Assembly (NCBI GenBank): GCA_002102555.1
Contig: MCFL01000065.1
Location: 62,001 to 126,000 of the forward strand
DNA: 64,000 bases
Source: Catenaria anguillulae PL171
Taxonomy: Eukaryota; Blastocladiomycota; Blastocladiomycetes; Blastocladiales; Catenariaceae
Reading direction: 5' to 3'
Each line of letters opens with the position of its first letter. Within the stretch, counting starts at the first letter, position 1. Both the position numbers and the translations under genes were made by a program. Below the pieces are notes generated by a model. It made no database searches and had not been told where the DNA came from. It saw only the letters and a list, made by a program, of their open reading frames with translations. Of the stretch, positions 1-11,709 are shown one piece after another.

Positions 1-852
1 ATGTGGCAGCTCAAGGACATGGGCGAGCAGGTTTTTAGCAAGTTTGAAAAGGACAAGCGGTTTTCCGATCCACCGGCTTCGTGCAGCTGCTCATTCCCTG
101 GTTGTCGCAGCCGTTTGCACTCAGTTTGCTGCCACCGTGTTTACATGCGTCTTTCTTGCCGCCTGTTGACGAGCTCCTCAAGACTGGCATGTTTGCCCCG
201 CACCATCCAGTTTGTCAGTCAATCATCGAAATCAACATGACGAACAAGAAGACGACAATCCGTGCGCCAAGTATGCGCCAGACAGCACCCATCTCGGTCC
301 CGGCGTGGTGCTCTTTTGGAAGATGTTGCTACCTTGGTCAGCAACACGCTTATTCAAGCTTTGTCCAGCCTGCTCACCACACCGGGCTTCAACCAACGGC
401 TCACTCGCCTGCACGTACGGGTTCTACGCCTCTGTGCCGTTGGCGCCCTTGCGAGCTCGGCAGGCAAACAAAACCAGTGGCTCGCTGTGGCCCTCTTTGC
501 GGGTCATGCCCACCTTGGCGTGGGAAACAATCAAGTTCTCGCTTGCGTCGCCGCCCTTCAGCACATTGCTTTCCGAATGGTCATGGCCAAGGCGGTTCGC
601 TCACGCTCCAAGGAGCTTGCGCCTGTTCCAGTCGACCTCATGCCCAGCTCGTCCAGCACGCTGACCATGCCGAAGCCTCGGCTCGCGCTTTACGAAGCAG
701 TCCTCCACAAGATGATGCAGACTGCCAAAGGCGAGCGCCCCAACAACGATCCTTCCATCAATAAGCCGTTTGCGGTGTCGTCAATCGCCTTCAAGCTCAC
801 GTCGATGCAAACGAGGAAGGCAAAGGATTCGGACAAGCTCAATGTCGAGTAA
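1..852 (+). CDS. 3' part of an unrecognised gene
   Basis: Coding-like sequence runs off the left edge. The clearest stretch is about 290-852, where an open frame reads a mostly helical, leucine- and alanine-rich protein ending in SDKLNVE and a stop. Upstream, two other frames carry plausible continuation (a hydrophobic stretch with PWLSQPFAL near 90-130), so the gene is either frame-disrupted near 70 and 260 or contains short introns I cannot place. No domain is recognised. An ARM/HEAT-like helical fold is possible but unsupported. The 5' end lies outside the window. Confidence 0.35.
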
Positions 853-1329
853 GCACTTCACACCAAGGCCGAGAAGTCCCGTTACCAAGGCCCAAAGACT
901 GCATTCTTCTGACCTGATTGTTGATACCACTGTTTTGCCGCTGGAGTACTTGGCACGATTTGCTGGCTTTGAGTTCTGTTTCTTTTCAATATTCCTTTAC
1001 ACTGGCGCATTTTCAACCCCCTCGATGGATACACTGCATGGGCGGTCATCATATATAGGTATATATGTAGGTCAAACACGTCCTCAACTTGAGTGGCGTG
1101 GCAGCCAGCCGCGACACTGAGGCATAATGGAAACTCTTCCAACGATTCCTGAGAGAAATTCACGAAGGCATTACTCAGTACATCTCTCGTTGATCACCAA
1201 CGAGAATGACGGCGAGTGACGAATCTGTGACGAATCCTATCATGCGCCAACTGTCGAGTGCTTGAATCGAACGCGACAAATCGATCGAACACACCACTGC
1301 TCTCATCATTAATTATCGCTGTACATAGG
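853..1329. other. Gap between gene end and Harbinger unit
   Basis: No coding frame is supported. The stretch ends at a plausible acceptor (tacatag, about 1323-1329) before the first recognisable Myb/SANT residues, so an upstream exon of that gene may lie here; a short open stretch beginning with an ATG near 1207 is one candidate. The outer end of the Harbinger element should also fall here, but I could not identify terminal inverted repeats. Confidence 0.3.
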
Positions 1330-2152
1330 TGAAGTCCCGCCACTCGTTGATCCGCACCGCCCTGAAAGGCAACAGCGGTTGGTTCTTAGACCCGGACACC
1401 AATTGTTTGACGACGTCGGAAACCAACTGGGCGGAGGCCATCGCGGTACAGCACAATCTCACTGTGGCGAGCCATCCTCGGATTGACATTCGTTCTCATT
1501 GATCATGCTCCGGATTTTTAGTAGGCCAACCCCAAGTACAATGCCCTCCGCAACCCCTTTCCCTTCTACGACAAGTGCGAATTGTTGTGGGGCAACACTA
1601 CGGCGTCGGGCGACGACGTTGAGCATCCAGCCAACGAGGAGGAGGATAATGCCGACGAGGACGAGGACGACAAGGACGCCACCGAAAACGATGGCGGCGG
1701 CCAAGCATCGCAAGCGGATTCAGACTCGGACGAGAGCGACGATTCTGGTACCGATTCTGAAGGAAGCGACTCGGACAGTAGCTCGGACGAGAACGACCTG
1801 GCCCCAAGGAAGGGCAAGTCCAAGAAGCCCTCACTTCGCAAAACGGCCAAGACCAAAGCCGCCCCTGCATCCAAGACTCCGCCCATGCCCAAGATGTCGC
1901 GCCAAGATATTGATTCGTTAGCCATTGTGGCGCTCATGAAGGCAATCGCTCCCGACACCCCCTCGCCGTCCCTGCACAAGGATCCCGCGGCCAATGCCGT
2001 AGAGCGCGCCATGGGTCAACGAGCAAGAGGACCCCGACATTGCTGTGTCACTTGCCGTCCACCTTGACACCAATCCCGCCACTGCCACGACCGTCATGTC
2101 GCTTGGGGAATATGGGCGTCGTTACAGTTGTGTTGGACCTTGCGTACCTCTG
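1330..2152 (+). pseudogene. Myb/SANT-like protein of a Harbinger element
   Basis: This encodes a Myb/SANT-like DNA-binding domain of the type that accompanies PIF/Harbinger transposases. The order of conserved pieces is SGWFLDPDTNCL, then TSETNWAEAI, then, after a probable intron ending at about 1524, AKPKYNALRNPFPFYDKCELLWG. This matches the family pattern of a W plus D-rich turn, a W in helix 2 and a 'plp.yd...lfg' tail. A very acidic Ser/Asp/Glu linker follows (about 1620-1800), then a basic patch (RKGKSKKPSLRKTAKTK). In elements of this class the Myb protein works with the transposase in the nucleus. It converges on the transposase, whose stop at 2228 lies less than 100 bp away. The frame is lost after about 2010, where the related sequence at 35.05-35.22 kb stays open, so this copy looks broken. 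Confidence 0.6.
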
Positions 2153-2227
2153 ATTTTGTTGGCAACTGACCATACGTGCAAATCCAGTGAAATACATTTG
2201 CTTCATGCATCACGGACATGACAACGC

Positions 2228-2945
2228 TCAGCTACGATCTCGCATGACCCGGCGATACTTCCGCCACAAGTCACTTGCCATCGCCCGGCGGCGAGCATCG
2301 TTGGTGCCGCGCTGGTTCGCCACTTGTGCCTCCGCATCCTCCTTCTCACGATTCCGCACAATCTTGGACCGATTCTTGGCAAATTGCTTTTTGGCCTGGC
2401 GGAAATACTTGTCGGCCTCTGTCCGATGCCCATTGATGAAGTTATGCAGCGCGCACAGAGTTTAGAAATCGCACCTGTTCGTCACAATGCATAGTCAGTC
2501 AGTCCCACGCTGGAGGAGACAAATGGCATGTACGACGGACCTGGAAAGTGAGACTGTACTCCACGCCGCAACTCAGCGTTGGGAAGCGCTTTTTCAAAAC
2601 ACCAAAGACTCGTTCCACCACGTTGCGAAGCGAGGCGTGTTGTAGGTTGCACAGCTCTTTCACGTCCTTGGGGCCACAATTGAAATGGTCAGTTGCAGTC
2701 CTCGCGGCTATGTACCAGTCCACAAACAAAGAGCCATGCCCATCGCCGGCCTTAGACCATTCCTTGAGATGGTAGCGTACGAGGCGATACGGGGTAATCA
2801 ATGGCTTGCGGTTTGGATAGCCGCCGTCGCCCAGGGACAAGTGCCCGCGTGGGACGCGGAATCCGCGCCGCTCGGCATCGGCGAGGACTGCGGCATTCAG
2901 CGGGCCGAAACCGGCCCCAACCGTGTTGGTTGCGCCTGTCATCTT
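2228..2945 (-). pseudogene. PIF/Harbinger transposase, 5'-truncated
   Basis: This is the C-terminal half of a DDE_Tnp_4 (HARBI1-like) transposase. Visible family motifs are LGDGGYPNRKPLITPYR, then a stretch ending LRNVVERVFGVLKKRFP, which carries the third catalytic acid (the E of VVER), and the C-terminal ALHNFI motif near 2440. A charged tail follows and ends ...RRVMRDRS at the stop at 2228-2230. The first catalytic Asp region is missing: upstream of 2945 the minus strand shows no transposase sequence, so the element is cut there. Frame changes near 2500-2560 add to the case for an inactive relic. The tail and following intergenic sequence (about 1999-2432) recur inverted at about 34,788-35,222. 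Confidence 0.75.
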
Positions 2946-3158
2946 TGTCGTTCAAACCGAGTTGAATGTGCGCTGACGGAATGTAAGCAATAAATAAAAG
3001 TCATTTCGCTCAAAACTAGCGATTCGATTCATGCAAATACTGCGGTCTGATAGAAAGTACAAGACACTACAAACAAGAACAAACAAGTGACAAACCCTAC
3101 AGTGACCTCGGCAAACTCACACTCACTTACGTCCGCTTCCAGCTCCCCATCACCCTTC

Positions 3159-6100
3159 TTACAACGAGATTGCCCGCGCAATCACGTCCGCTTGCTCCTT
3201 CTTGTGAACCGATCCCACACCCGTCGCAGGCGCCGCCGACGCGACCCGACCGACGTAGCGCAACTGACGACCCTCAGGCACCATCTGCCTCAACCGCGGC
3301 TCGGCGTAAAAGTATGCGCCCTGGTTCTCTGGCTCCTCTTGCGCATACACAAAGTCCTTGACATGCGCAAACTTGTTCAACTCGCGCTGCAACTCGGGCA
3401 CGGGAATGGACACAGCTCCTCAATGCGCAACAGCGCCACCTTATCGGTCAAGCCCTTTGCGTCACGCTCCTTTGCAAGCTCGTAGTAGAACTTGCCTGAC
3501 ACGAGCACCACGCGCTCGACCGTGCTCGGGTCCTTGATGGCGGGATCCGCCAGGACGGGTTGCCAAGAGGTGCCGGGCCCCATTTCGCTCAGTTCCGAGA
3601 CGGCCGCGGGCAAGCGCAAAATGAGTTTGGGGCCGACTACAATCAGGGGCTTGCGGAAGTTGCGGACCATTTGGCGGCGGAGCACGTGGAAGTACTGAGC
3701 GGGTGTGGTCGGGAACACAACATGCATGTTGGGGTTGCGCGGGATTTCCGGGTTTTGCACGTTGGTTGGGTCGGCGCACAGTTGCAGGAAACGCTCGAGG
3801 CGGCACGACGAGTGTTCCGGACCAGTGCCGTCCCAGCCGTGGGGAAGGAGCATGACGAGACCGGATTGGCGGAGCCACTTGGCTTCCGTTGAGTTGATAA
3901 AGGTATCTGAGAGAATCAAAGAAAATGACCGTTAGGAGACAAAACCGGCACCAGGCTATCAGAAACAACGGAAACCGAACCGATAATGATCTGCGATCCA
4001 TTAAAGAAGTCACCGAACCTATTTCCACCGTTCGGATGAAAAATTAGCTCTGAAGTGAACCCAGTGAAGTAATAAAGTGATCGTAAAGACGTACTGAGCT
4101 TCCCAGATGGGCAAAGTCTTGGGCGACTCCCACGAGACACCAAACTCGAATCCAACAACGGCAAACTCGGACAAGTGCGAGTTGGCAATCTCGAGCTTGC
4201 CTTGACCAGGCCTGACCATGGCGTTCAAGGGAGTGTACACGTTCTCGGTGGTTTGATCGACGAGCATGCAATGGCGCTGCGAAAAAGTACCGCGACCAAC
4301 GTCTTGGCCAGAGATGCGCACGCCATATCCGTCCAACATCAACGAGCCGAAGGCCAGTGCTTCGGCGGTTGCCCAGTCCACGGGCTTGTTTTGCTCAATC
4401 TTTTGCACGCGCGGCTGGACGTGGAACTTTTGCAAGCGGCTATGCACCTTGAACCCTTCGGGGACAGTCACAGACGCCAACCCGACCTTCTTGAGAGTGT
4501 CCATGGCAACGCCCGTCTCTGGAGCAACCACGGCCTCCTTTGGCGAAATCATGCCCGTCCACTTGCCCTTCAAGTGCTCGCTGGGTGGCTCGTACGTATC
4601 AATGGCCTCGAGGTGCGAGTCGAGCTTCTTGTAATGTTCTTCGCGCAATGCCTCGACCTCGCCCGGCGCAACCACGCCCTGCTGCACGAGCTCGGTCTCG
4701 TACTTGCGAGGAATCGACGGGCGCCCGCCAATCACCGAGTACATCTTTGGCTGCGTAAACCTGGGCTCGTCGAGCTCGTTATGGCCCCACTTCCGGAACA
4801 CAATCAAGTCCAAGATGACGTCCTTGTGGAACTTGTTGCGGTACTCGACGGCCAACGCCGTGGCCCTGGCCACGTCTTCGGGATGGTCGCCGTTGACGTG
4901 AATTACGGGCGCATTGATCATCTTACCCACATCACTGGCATACCGCGACGACCGGGCATTGACGGCAGGCGTCGTGTACCCGACCTGGTTGTTGACAATG
5001 ACGTGCACGGATCCACCGCACGTGTAATGCGGCAAGTTGGACAAGCCCAAGGTTTCGGCAACAACGCCCTGGCCGGCAAATGCCGCATCTCCGTGCATTT
5101 GCACGCACATGACCCGATCACCCAGGTAGCAATCGGACCCTTCGGCGCCACCCTCGCCGCATCCATTTGCCGAGCGCGCGTCTTGCCCATGGCCACCGGG
5201 TTGATGGCCTCCAAGTGACTCGAGTTGTGGAGCAGCGACACGTGCAGCGGGACGCGCCGACGACGGGTAGTGCAAGTCGACCGACTGGGCCATATGTGAA
5301 AGCACGTCGCCGTGGCCACGTGTGCCTCGGACGCGGGGAACTCGGCAGAGCCCTTCTTGAGCTTGGCAAAGATGCCCGTCGGGTTAACTCGAGCAGGTCC
5401 GTGAGGAGGTTGAGGCGGCCGCGGTGCGGCATGCCGAGAATCACGTCCACGATGCCAGCAGCATTGGCCGTTGAGAAGAGCGTGTCCATGACAACCATCA
5501 TGGATTCGCCACCCTCGAGACCATAGCGTTTGACGGACGGGAACTTTTTGGTCATGAACAGGTCAAACACTTCCGACTTTGTGAGCAGGGCAAGCATGCG
5601 CTTCTTTTCTTCGGCAGAGAAGGGGCGCTTGTCGTAGGATTCGAGCATGTGTGAGAACCAGCGGCGTTCGCTCGAGTCCTGATTTGGAAGAAGGCCGAGC
5701 GACAACGACAGCGGGTCAGTCAATGTGGGCGACAACAAAAAAAGAGCGAAAGGGATGTAATAGTTGCGTACGGGGATGTGTTGAAACTCGTAGGCAATGT
5801 GGTTCGAGTAAGTGTTGTGCAAGTGCTTGAGAATGGTGCTCAGCGTCGCTTGCTCGCGAGCAACGGTCGGGTCTGAAGACTTGCCGACGTGGATGATACC
5901 GTTGAGGTTGTAGGTTTGGTTCGCGTCAACAAGGCCGTAGCGAGCAGGGTTCAGCTCAGGCACCTCCCTACAGGATTTGCGAAGATGCAAAGGCTGAGCG
6001 CCTCGTCCCCCAGACGAAATCCTATGGAAGAAGAAAAAAACGGGTATACGAACGATTTTGGGGTGTTGATGCCGAGCGGATCGAGCTTTGCAACCAAGTG

Positions 6101-6471
6101 CCCGTGGGTACGGTAAGCATGGACCAGGCGGAGCAAGTTGGCGTTAGCCTGGCGGTTGGCCAGCTCCTCAGGAGAGTCTGCCGTCGGGATCACATGTTCG
6201 CAGAGCGAGCGTCGGTTAGCGAGCGGCATCCGAAATCATTTCCGTGGAAACTGTCCATACAATCTGGCAAGCGGAACTCGCGCGCGAGGCGGTAGCCATA
6301 CGTGTCCTGAGGCGTCTCATGGTACGAGCGACGCTGGAAAGCGCCAGGACTTCTTGATGCAGATGCAACTGCTGCTGTCAGGCGGGCAGAGGGACGGGCA
6401 AGTGACGGCGTCACGAGCCGGGAGGTGGCCGCCGCTGACCGGGCGGAGACGGCACGACGAAGGGCAAACAT
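3159..6471 (-). CDS. 2-oxoglutarate dehydrogenase E1 (frame-disrupted)
   Basis: This is the thiamine-diphosphate E1 subunit of the mitochondrial 2-oxoglutarate dehydrogenase complex, which decarboxylates 2-oxoglutarate in the TCA cycle. The start at 6471 gives a basic, Ala/Ser/Arg-rich presequence ([18 protein letters not shown]) and then [11 protein letters not shown]. Six exons fit homology: 6471-6261, 6177 to about 6050, about 5967-5772, 5678-4095, 4018-3981 and 3906-3159. Family motifs in order: [105 protein letters not shown] and [13 protein letters not shown]. About five single-base indels change the frame, four of them between 5400 and 5150 and one near 3406, although every conserved block is present. 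Either the consensus has errors or this is a decayed copy; family conservation up to each break favours error. Only the identity is certain. Confidence 0.9.
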
Positions 6472-7600
6472 TGTCACGGAGTTTACGGGTTGGGGAACTG
6501 GGAAGACGGGCGAGGGCAGCGCAAGTCGGGAGTCGAGCGACGTATGGATGATGAGGGACGGGGACCAGGCAACGGGTCCGGCGGTGGCGAGTTGTCGTTT
6601 GCGGCTGTTGGCTTCAATGGGAGGATCGATGGCCTGAGGGAGAGAGTGTCGCTTGAGGGCACTCTGCGTTAATTCATAAACGTTGACATTGAACTGGGAG
6701 CAGCGTGGAGCTGGAGTCGGAATGTCAGCGCCCTGGGTCTCCTCTCCTTTATATTGGTGTTGGTGGGGCAGTCGTCCGCCGTGGACGTGGACTTGACGGA
6801 GCGAGGCGATCATAACATGCGCTATGGCCACCGTGCCGGCCAGCTTGGCTTCGCGATCACACTTGCTTGCAACAACGGTCACCAAACGCACGCCTCGTCA
6901 AGCCACCGATTTCTTCGTCGGTATTGGGGATGAGTGAAGTACAGCGTGACTGCCGCCCAATCACAGCGCGAATTGGTTTTGCAAAGAAAGCCAACTGTTC
7001 CTATTTTTCCCGTAACTTACGGCTTTCTCCGCGACCCTTTCCGAATGCTAGGTCCTGGGTTGGACGAGGACGTACCGTTGGCGTGGTGCCGGTTCCCTCT
7101 CTCTTTCCCACAGCCAGCACTGTGCGAGCAAATGTTGTCTGAGCAGACAAAGGGGTAGGGCCACCTCGTCCGTCATTTGCAAACCTACCGCTCAATGCAC
7201 TCGCTCGGTGCTAAGCCATTCTGCTGCCAGAACTCATCCGCGCCTCGCGCTGCCCCATCTGCGCAATGCATAGTTCGATCAGCCGTCACTTTTTTTTTTT
7301 TTTGCTATGCCGTGATCTTGTCGGCCGTCACAGCTTCTGGCTCCCATCTGGCTTTGCCATATACCGGTTCCCAATAGGCCTTTTTCGCCCAGCGCCAAAC
7401 ACGTTTTCGAAGGCTGTTCGCAGCGCCCAGACGCGTTGCTTGTGAAAACTTTCTGCTGTCAACTATAGCAGACATTTTGACCCCATATGGCTTTCCCAAG
7501 AACACAAGGATGTCGTCCTCCAAGATGAAGCAGAACCCGGTTGAAACGTACTTGATTCAACTGCCAGCATTGACCATCCCGGGCTTCACGAAAAACAAGA
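6472..7600. other. Divergent intergenic region
   Basis: This separates the divergent 2-oxoglutarate dehydrogenase and EamA genes, so it should hold both promoters and 5' UTRs. Apart from the TATA-like element near 6750 and a run of T around 7291-7303 I see nothing defined. The open frames here lack homology or codon structure. Confidence 0.4.
6745..6756 (-). promoter_or_regulatory. TATA-like element upstream of OGDH
   Basis: The minus strand reads AATATAAAGGAG here, about 280 bp upstream of the 2-oxoglutarate dehydrogenase start. TATAAAG-type motifs also precede the carbonic anhydrase, the P-type ATPase and the small gene at 42.7 kb, so the motif recurs. Function is inferred from position only. 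Confidence 0.35.
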
Positions 7601-9403
7601 ATGACCGAGCTCGAGCAACGCCTGGCAAAGACAGTGGAACGTCTCTACGTCCCGTCTGCTGATGGGAGAGACATGACAGTTCGGACCAGTGCTTCGCTTA
7701 CCGTGTCTGAAAAGCCTCCTGCCACCTCAGCCGAAGAGACTCGTGACACCGCCTTACCGACGGCCGCATCGCCAGCTGGCGCTCCTCAACCAAGAGCTGG
7801 ATTCAAAACATGGGCCACGTCCATCAACCCGGGGCTACCAATGATGGCGCTCAACTCGCTCACTGCGTGCTTCATTTCCCTCACTGTCAAGTCGCTCACC
7901 TCGCCGCCATACAGCTACGGAACTATGCAACTTGTGTTTGTGCGATCTCTGATTCTGTCGAGTATGGGCCTTGCTTGGACGTGTGGCTGGCCTTTTGTCA
8001 AGTACTACTACAAGTCCACAATTCAAGGCAAATCAAATGTGCTGCGGCCAGTCATCAAGGACTCATTCGCCGACTTGCTTTTCGGGCCCCGAAATGCGCG
8101 ATTGCTCATGTTTGCTCGTTCGTTCTGTGGGTTTGTGACCGTTTCGGGAACATATCTGGCCTTGATTGGGCTCAATGTCGGCGAGGCAACGGTGCTGACA
8201 TTTATCAAATCTATTTGGGTTGGGATTTTGGGTGGGTCATGCTGAACGAGCCCTGGGAAGTACGTCCTATCTCACCTTGTGGATATGTTGGAACCTCAGC
8301 AAGGCGAAGGAATCTGATCACCAGCGGCTTTGGATAGAAACTGGATGCAATTTGCTCCTCATCTCCCTTCTGGGTGTCGGCATCATTGCATCTCCCTCAT
8401 CATTTGGCCTTGGCGTCAAACTGGCCGGTCCTGGGTTGGTCAAATCCGTGACACCACTTGGTCGAATCCTCAGTCTCGCCGCCGGCATTGTCAGTTCCTT
8501 CTCAGCCGCAGCCGTCTACGTATTTCTACGCAAAATGAAAGGCCAAAACATTTCGGCCATGCAAGTCTCAACCACGTTTGCCGTGTGGTCCAGCGTGCTC
8601 TCTTTCATTGGAGCCATGTCATGGACGGTCAATTCAACTGGCTCGCCGCATTTCGTCGTTTCCCGACATCGTGGTGGGAATTTACCCTCTTGGTCCCACT
8701 CATGTCCGTCATGTCGCTCGCAAACCAGCTGCTCATGAACCTCGCTCTGCGCTACGAGACGGCGGCAAAGTGTGCCGCCATGGGCTTTACACAGGCGCCC
8801 TTTGGATACATTTCCGACTGGATCGCGTACGGTGAAGTGCCGGGCATGCCGGATTACATTGGCGGTGGAACCATTGTTGGATGCGTGCTGCTCATGACGC
8901 TGCAAAAGCTTAAGAAGGAAATGGACGCTGCCCGGCATTTGGCGGCGCTCAAGATCTCGGCGGCCGCACACTTGGCCGCGCACAAGGTGGTGGATCTCGG
9001 GTCGCACATGCACTTGCACATTCACATGCCGCATTTCCATCACCACCATGACGAACATGCCGGTGGCGAGCATTCTCATGCCACCAGCTCCCACACGAAT
9101 ATGACTGCCGATACCGGCGGAGCACCACCGCAAATCAAGCTACCAACCGAGGCAAGTCCAGGTGCCCCATTATTCCGCAAAGAACCGTCTACATCTCCAG
9201 AGCCATGGTTTCAAGCATGGTCTCCTGCGCGCAGGTCTTCAGTCCACGTTTGGATCACACGACGCATTGCACGCCGGGCGGGCAAGAGCCCAGACAGTCC
9301 GCGCAGCTGTTCTTCATCCGACGACGAGACGGTTGCAGACGACCAGCCGCTCATGATGCGGCCGTTGGTTCCCAAAGGTGGACAAAGATCTGGCGTGGTA
9401 TGA
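7601..9403 (+). CDS. EamA/DMT-family transporter, copy 1 (frame-disrupted)
   Basis: A multi-pass membrane protein of the drug/metabolite transporter superfamily (two EamA-type halves); substrate unknown. Exon 1 runs 7601-8259 and exon 2 from 8338; the intron matches that of the paralogue at 32.5-34.3 kb, where WE is followed by (R/K)LDA(V/I)CS. Shared blocks: INPGLPMM.LN, FVRSLILSSMGLAWTCG, GTYLALIGLNVGEATVLTFIK, VGIIASPSSFG, VYVFLRKMKGQNISAMQVSTTFAVWS, LLVPLMSVMSLANQLLMNLALRYETAAKCAAM and YIGGGTIVGCVLLMTLQKLKKEM. Single-base frame changes near 8230, 8360, 8640 and 9190 break the frame although the paralogue stays open. The cytosolic tail carries a strikingly His-rich segment (about 9003-9105), absent from the paralogue, that could bind metal. 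It converges with the NIPA gene. Confidence 0.8.
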
Positions 9404-9728
9404 CTTGGGAAGGCGTTTGAGTTTGAGTAGACAGGCGCACCGAGTTGTTGTGACGTCCAAGGAAAATATGGTAGAAGCGAAGTAAAGTGCATAACTGTAC
9501 ATAACAAGAAACACTAATCATGAGGTGGAAGAACAAACGGTCGGTCGTTTCCACCGACCAACAAGTACGACGGTTTCAACTTGAAGGGTGGGTAGAGACG
9601 GTTTTGCGAAGAAAACGAGCCATAGGAGCGGATTCGGGAATAAAGACGCAACAAACATGAACAAAGAAGTAAATAATGCTTGACCCAGGTGGAGCGGGGC
9701 GGGGTCTGCGAAGGGAGAGAGAAATACA
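9404..9728. other. Gap between convergent transporter genes
   Basis: This is the 3' intergenic space between the EamA and NIPA genes, presumably holding both polyadenylation regions. No gene, repeat or terminator-like structure is seen. Confidence 0.4.
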
Positions 9729-11091
9729 TCACGGATCATCCTCGTCGTCATCCGACTTGAGAGTAAACGGCCGGTTCTCCTCATCAAACGTCGCCATTGC
9801 ATGTGCCTCCTGCGGTGGCAATTTACCCGTCCGCTGCTTTTCCAGTAGCGCTTGCGTGCTCTGCTGGCGCGCCAATTTGTCGGTGTTTCCCTTGGCGTTC
9901 AACATAAACACCCCAATGAAGATGGTCGAAAAGCCCGAAAATACCGACACGATATCCACGACGGACGAGTCTTGGAACCCTTGGAACATGACAATGGACG
10001 CCGTGATGGTGGCCGTGGTAAACAACACGTAGTAAATGGGCGTGACGAGATTGGTCGAAAAGATGTCGAGCGCCTTGTTGAAGTAATTCATTTGCGTTGC
10101 AGCCGAAACGGCGACAACTACGGCAAAGACCCATGTGGACAAGTACCCGAGCTGGTTGTTGCCTTCAAATGTCAGCTTGAGTGCGATACCAAAGGCCTTG
10201 ACAGCCATGACCGAAATGGACCCAACGAGGGAGCAAATGGATATGTACACGAGCATGTTTTCCTTACCATGCTTGGGCGCGACCTTGTAAATCAACCATC
10301 CAGATGCAAAAGTGACGACAACAGCATAAAAAATGAACCCTGGCGACGCAACCGGCTCGCGTCAGTGCACGATGCAACAAGAAGCAAAATGGGCAATGAC
10401 AACGATCACGAAGAGGACGCACCAGGCTGGAATACGTATCCGAGCATTTCACTCATGTCCTTGATTGGCCGCTCTTCAGGTGCGTGCAAGATGATGATGA
10501 GTGACCCGATCAAGCAAAGCGCACAACCAATCAGGCCCTCTCGGCCAAGGCGTTCGTTGAGGAAAAATGAAGCAAGCACAGCGCTACACGCAGCACAAAG
10601 ATGGATGAGCTTTTCAGGAAAATGGGCATGTGAAAATGAGAGAGAGAACGGACCCAATCAACACACTGAGGGCACCGAGTGGAGTGACGAGAATTGCTGG
10701 TGCGTATGAGTAAGCAGCAAAGTTTGCTGCTTCGCCACAGCCCACTATGAAAGCGCAGAAGGTGGATTGTGAGCTCTGTATTCGCCCAACCAACGAGGGT
10801 CTTGAGACAACGGACTCGTAATCATGCCGAGCCACCATTTGGCGTTCTTCAGGTAGCTATGCGTGTCACCCGCCGATGCGCCTAGCAACAACAACATCTG
10901 ACGGAGTCGTGAGATGCGAATTCGCTGGGGGTTTGAAAAAAGAAATGCTGGTGCCTTGACAGACCATTTCGCAGGTTGCGCGATGCATCCTGGAGGCCAA
11001 CTTTGGTGAGGACAAACGACGATCCGATCATGAGGGATGATAGTATGGCCAATGTCAGGCCGACAAAGCGCTCGTGTGGTGGAGACGACAT
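9729..11091 (-). CDS. NIPA-type magnesium transporter
   Basis: A multi-pass membrane protein of the NIPA (DUF803) family, whose animal members move Mg2+; the substrate here is inferred from the family. The start at 11091 gives [19 protein letters not shown], the usual short cytosolic lead into TM1. Conserved blocks in order: [126 protein letters not shown] and [19 protein letters not shown]. Four introns are needed (donors GTCTGT, GTCCGT, GTCCGT, GTGCGT) and all join blocks in a plausible frame. The soluble tail is acidic and ends SDDDEDDP. Nine or so membrane spans are visible, typical of the family. The gene is intact and convergent with an EamA transporter, a distant member of the same superfamily. 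Confidence 0.88.
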
Positions 11092-11709
11092 GGCCGTTAT
11101 CTTTGGTGGGTACAGTTGGATCGATCGGATTTGCTTGTCGCGTGTCTTGGACGCGCACGGAAGTCGAAGGTTGATGCTGTAAGGACTCTCCAAAGTGCAT
11201 GAGGCGATTGGAGTTGGTTTACATTCAAGAATGCATGGAGTAGGTGGATACCTTTCACGGAAGGCTCTATGGTGCGACTGGACAGGAAATGGGTTAGACA
11301 GCTTCGACGGGCAGGATTTCAGCGAGTGGAAAACGCTGCTTCAAGGTGCTGTTCACGTGCCCTAAATGGACATGCCAAGACCTTGACGGATGAAGATGTA
11401 TGAAGATGTTTATCGAGCGTCCACTGTTCGCAGAAATTGATCGTGGCAGAAATGGATGCTTGGTTGAGGCTTAGCCTCGGCCCAAAGTATACCTAGGTTC
11501 TCGGGGGTTCTTTCTTTTCACGATCATGCTATTGCTGCCTTACCTGCATTGATACATGGGTCAAGAATTCTTCGAAACTCAACGCAGGATCTGACAGAAA
11601 ACTGCACTGATACGCTTCAAGTGGCAGCTTGGAACCATCCATCATTTATGTGAGATCCTCCCATAATCCGCATTGAAAACAAGCCCACCGGACCGTGAGC
11701 GAGGGGATC
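11092..11709. other. Divergent intergenic region, NIPA/TmcB copy 1
   Basis: It holds the 5' regions of two divergent genes. The identity shared by TmcB copies 1 and 2 starts only about 6 bp before the copy 1 ATG, so this upstream region is unlike that of copy 2. Nothing else is seen. Confidence 0.4.

Noticed and set aside
1240-1300. Possible minus-strand tRNA T-loop (GTTCGATTC)
   Set aside because: Flanks do not fold into a cloverleaf by eye and no acceptor stem is found.
4175-5218. Long plus-strand open frame (347 codons)
   Set aside because: It is the antisense of the conserved OGDH exon; the minus strand carries the family motifs.
3159-6471. Programmed frameshifting as an explanation for the OGDH frames
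   Set aside because: Several shifts within ~250 bp without a slippery site or structure, at homopolymers, fit indels far better.
7291-7303. Run of T as a poly(A) tail of a retroposed copy on the minus strand
   Set aside because: No coding or SINE-like sequence next to it and no target duplication seen.
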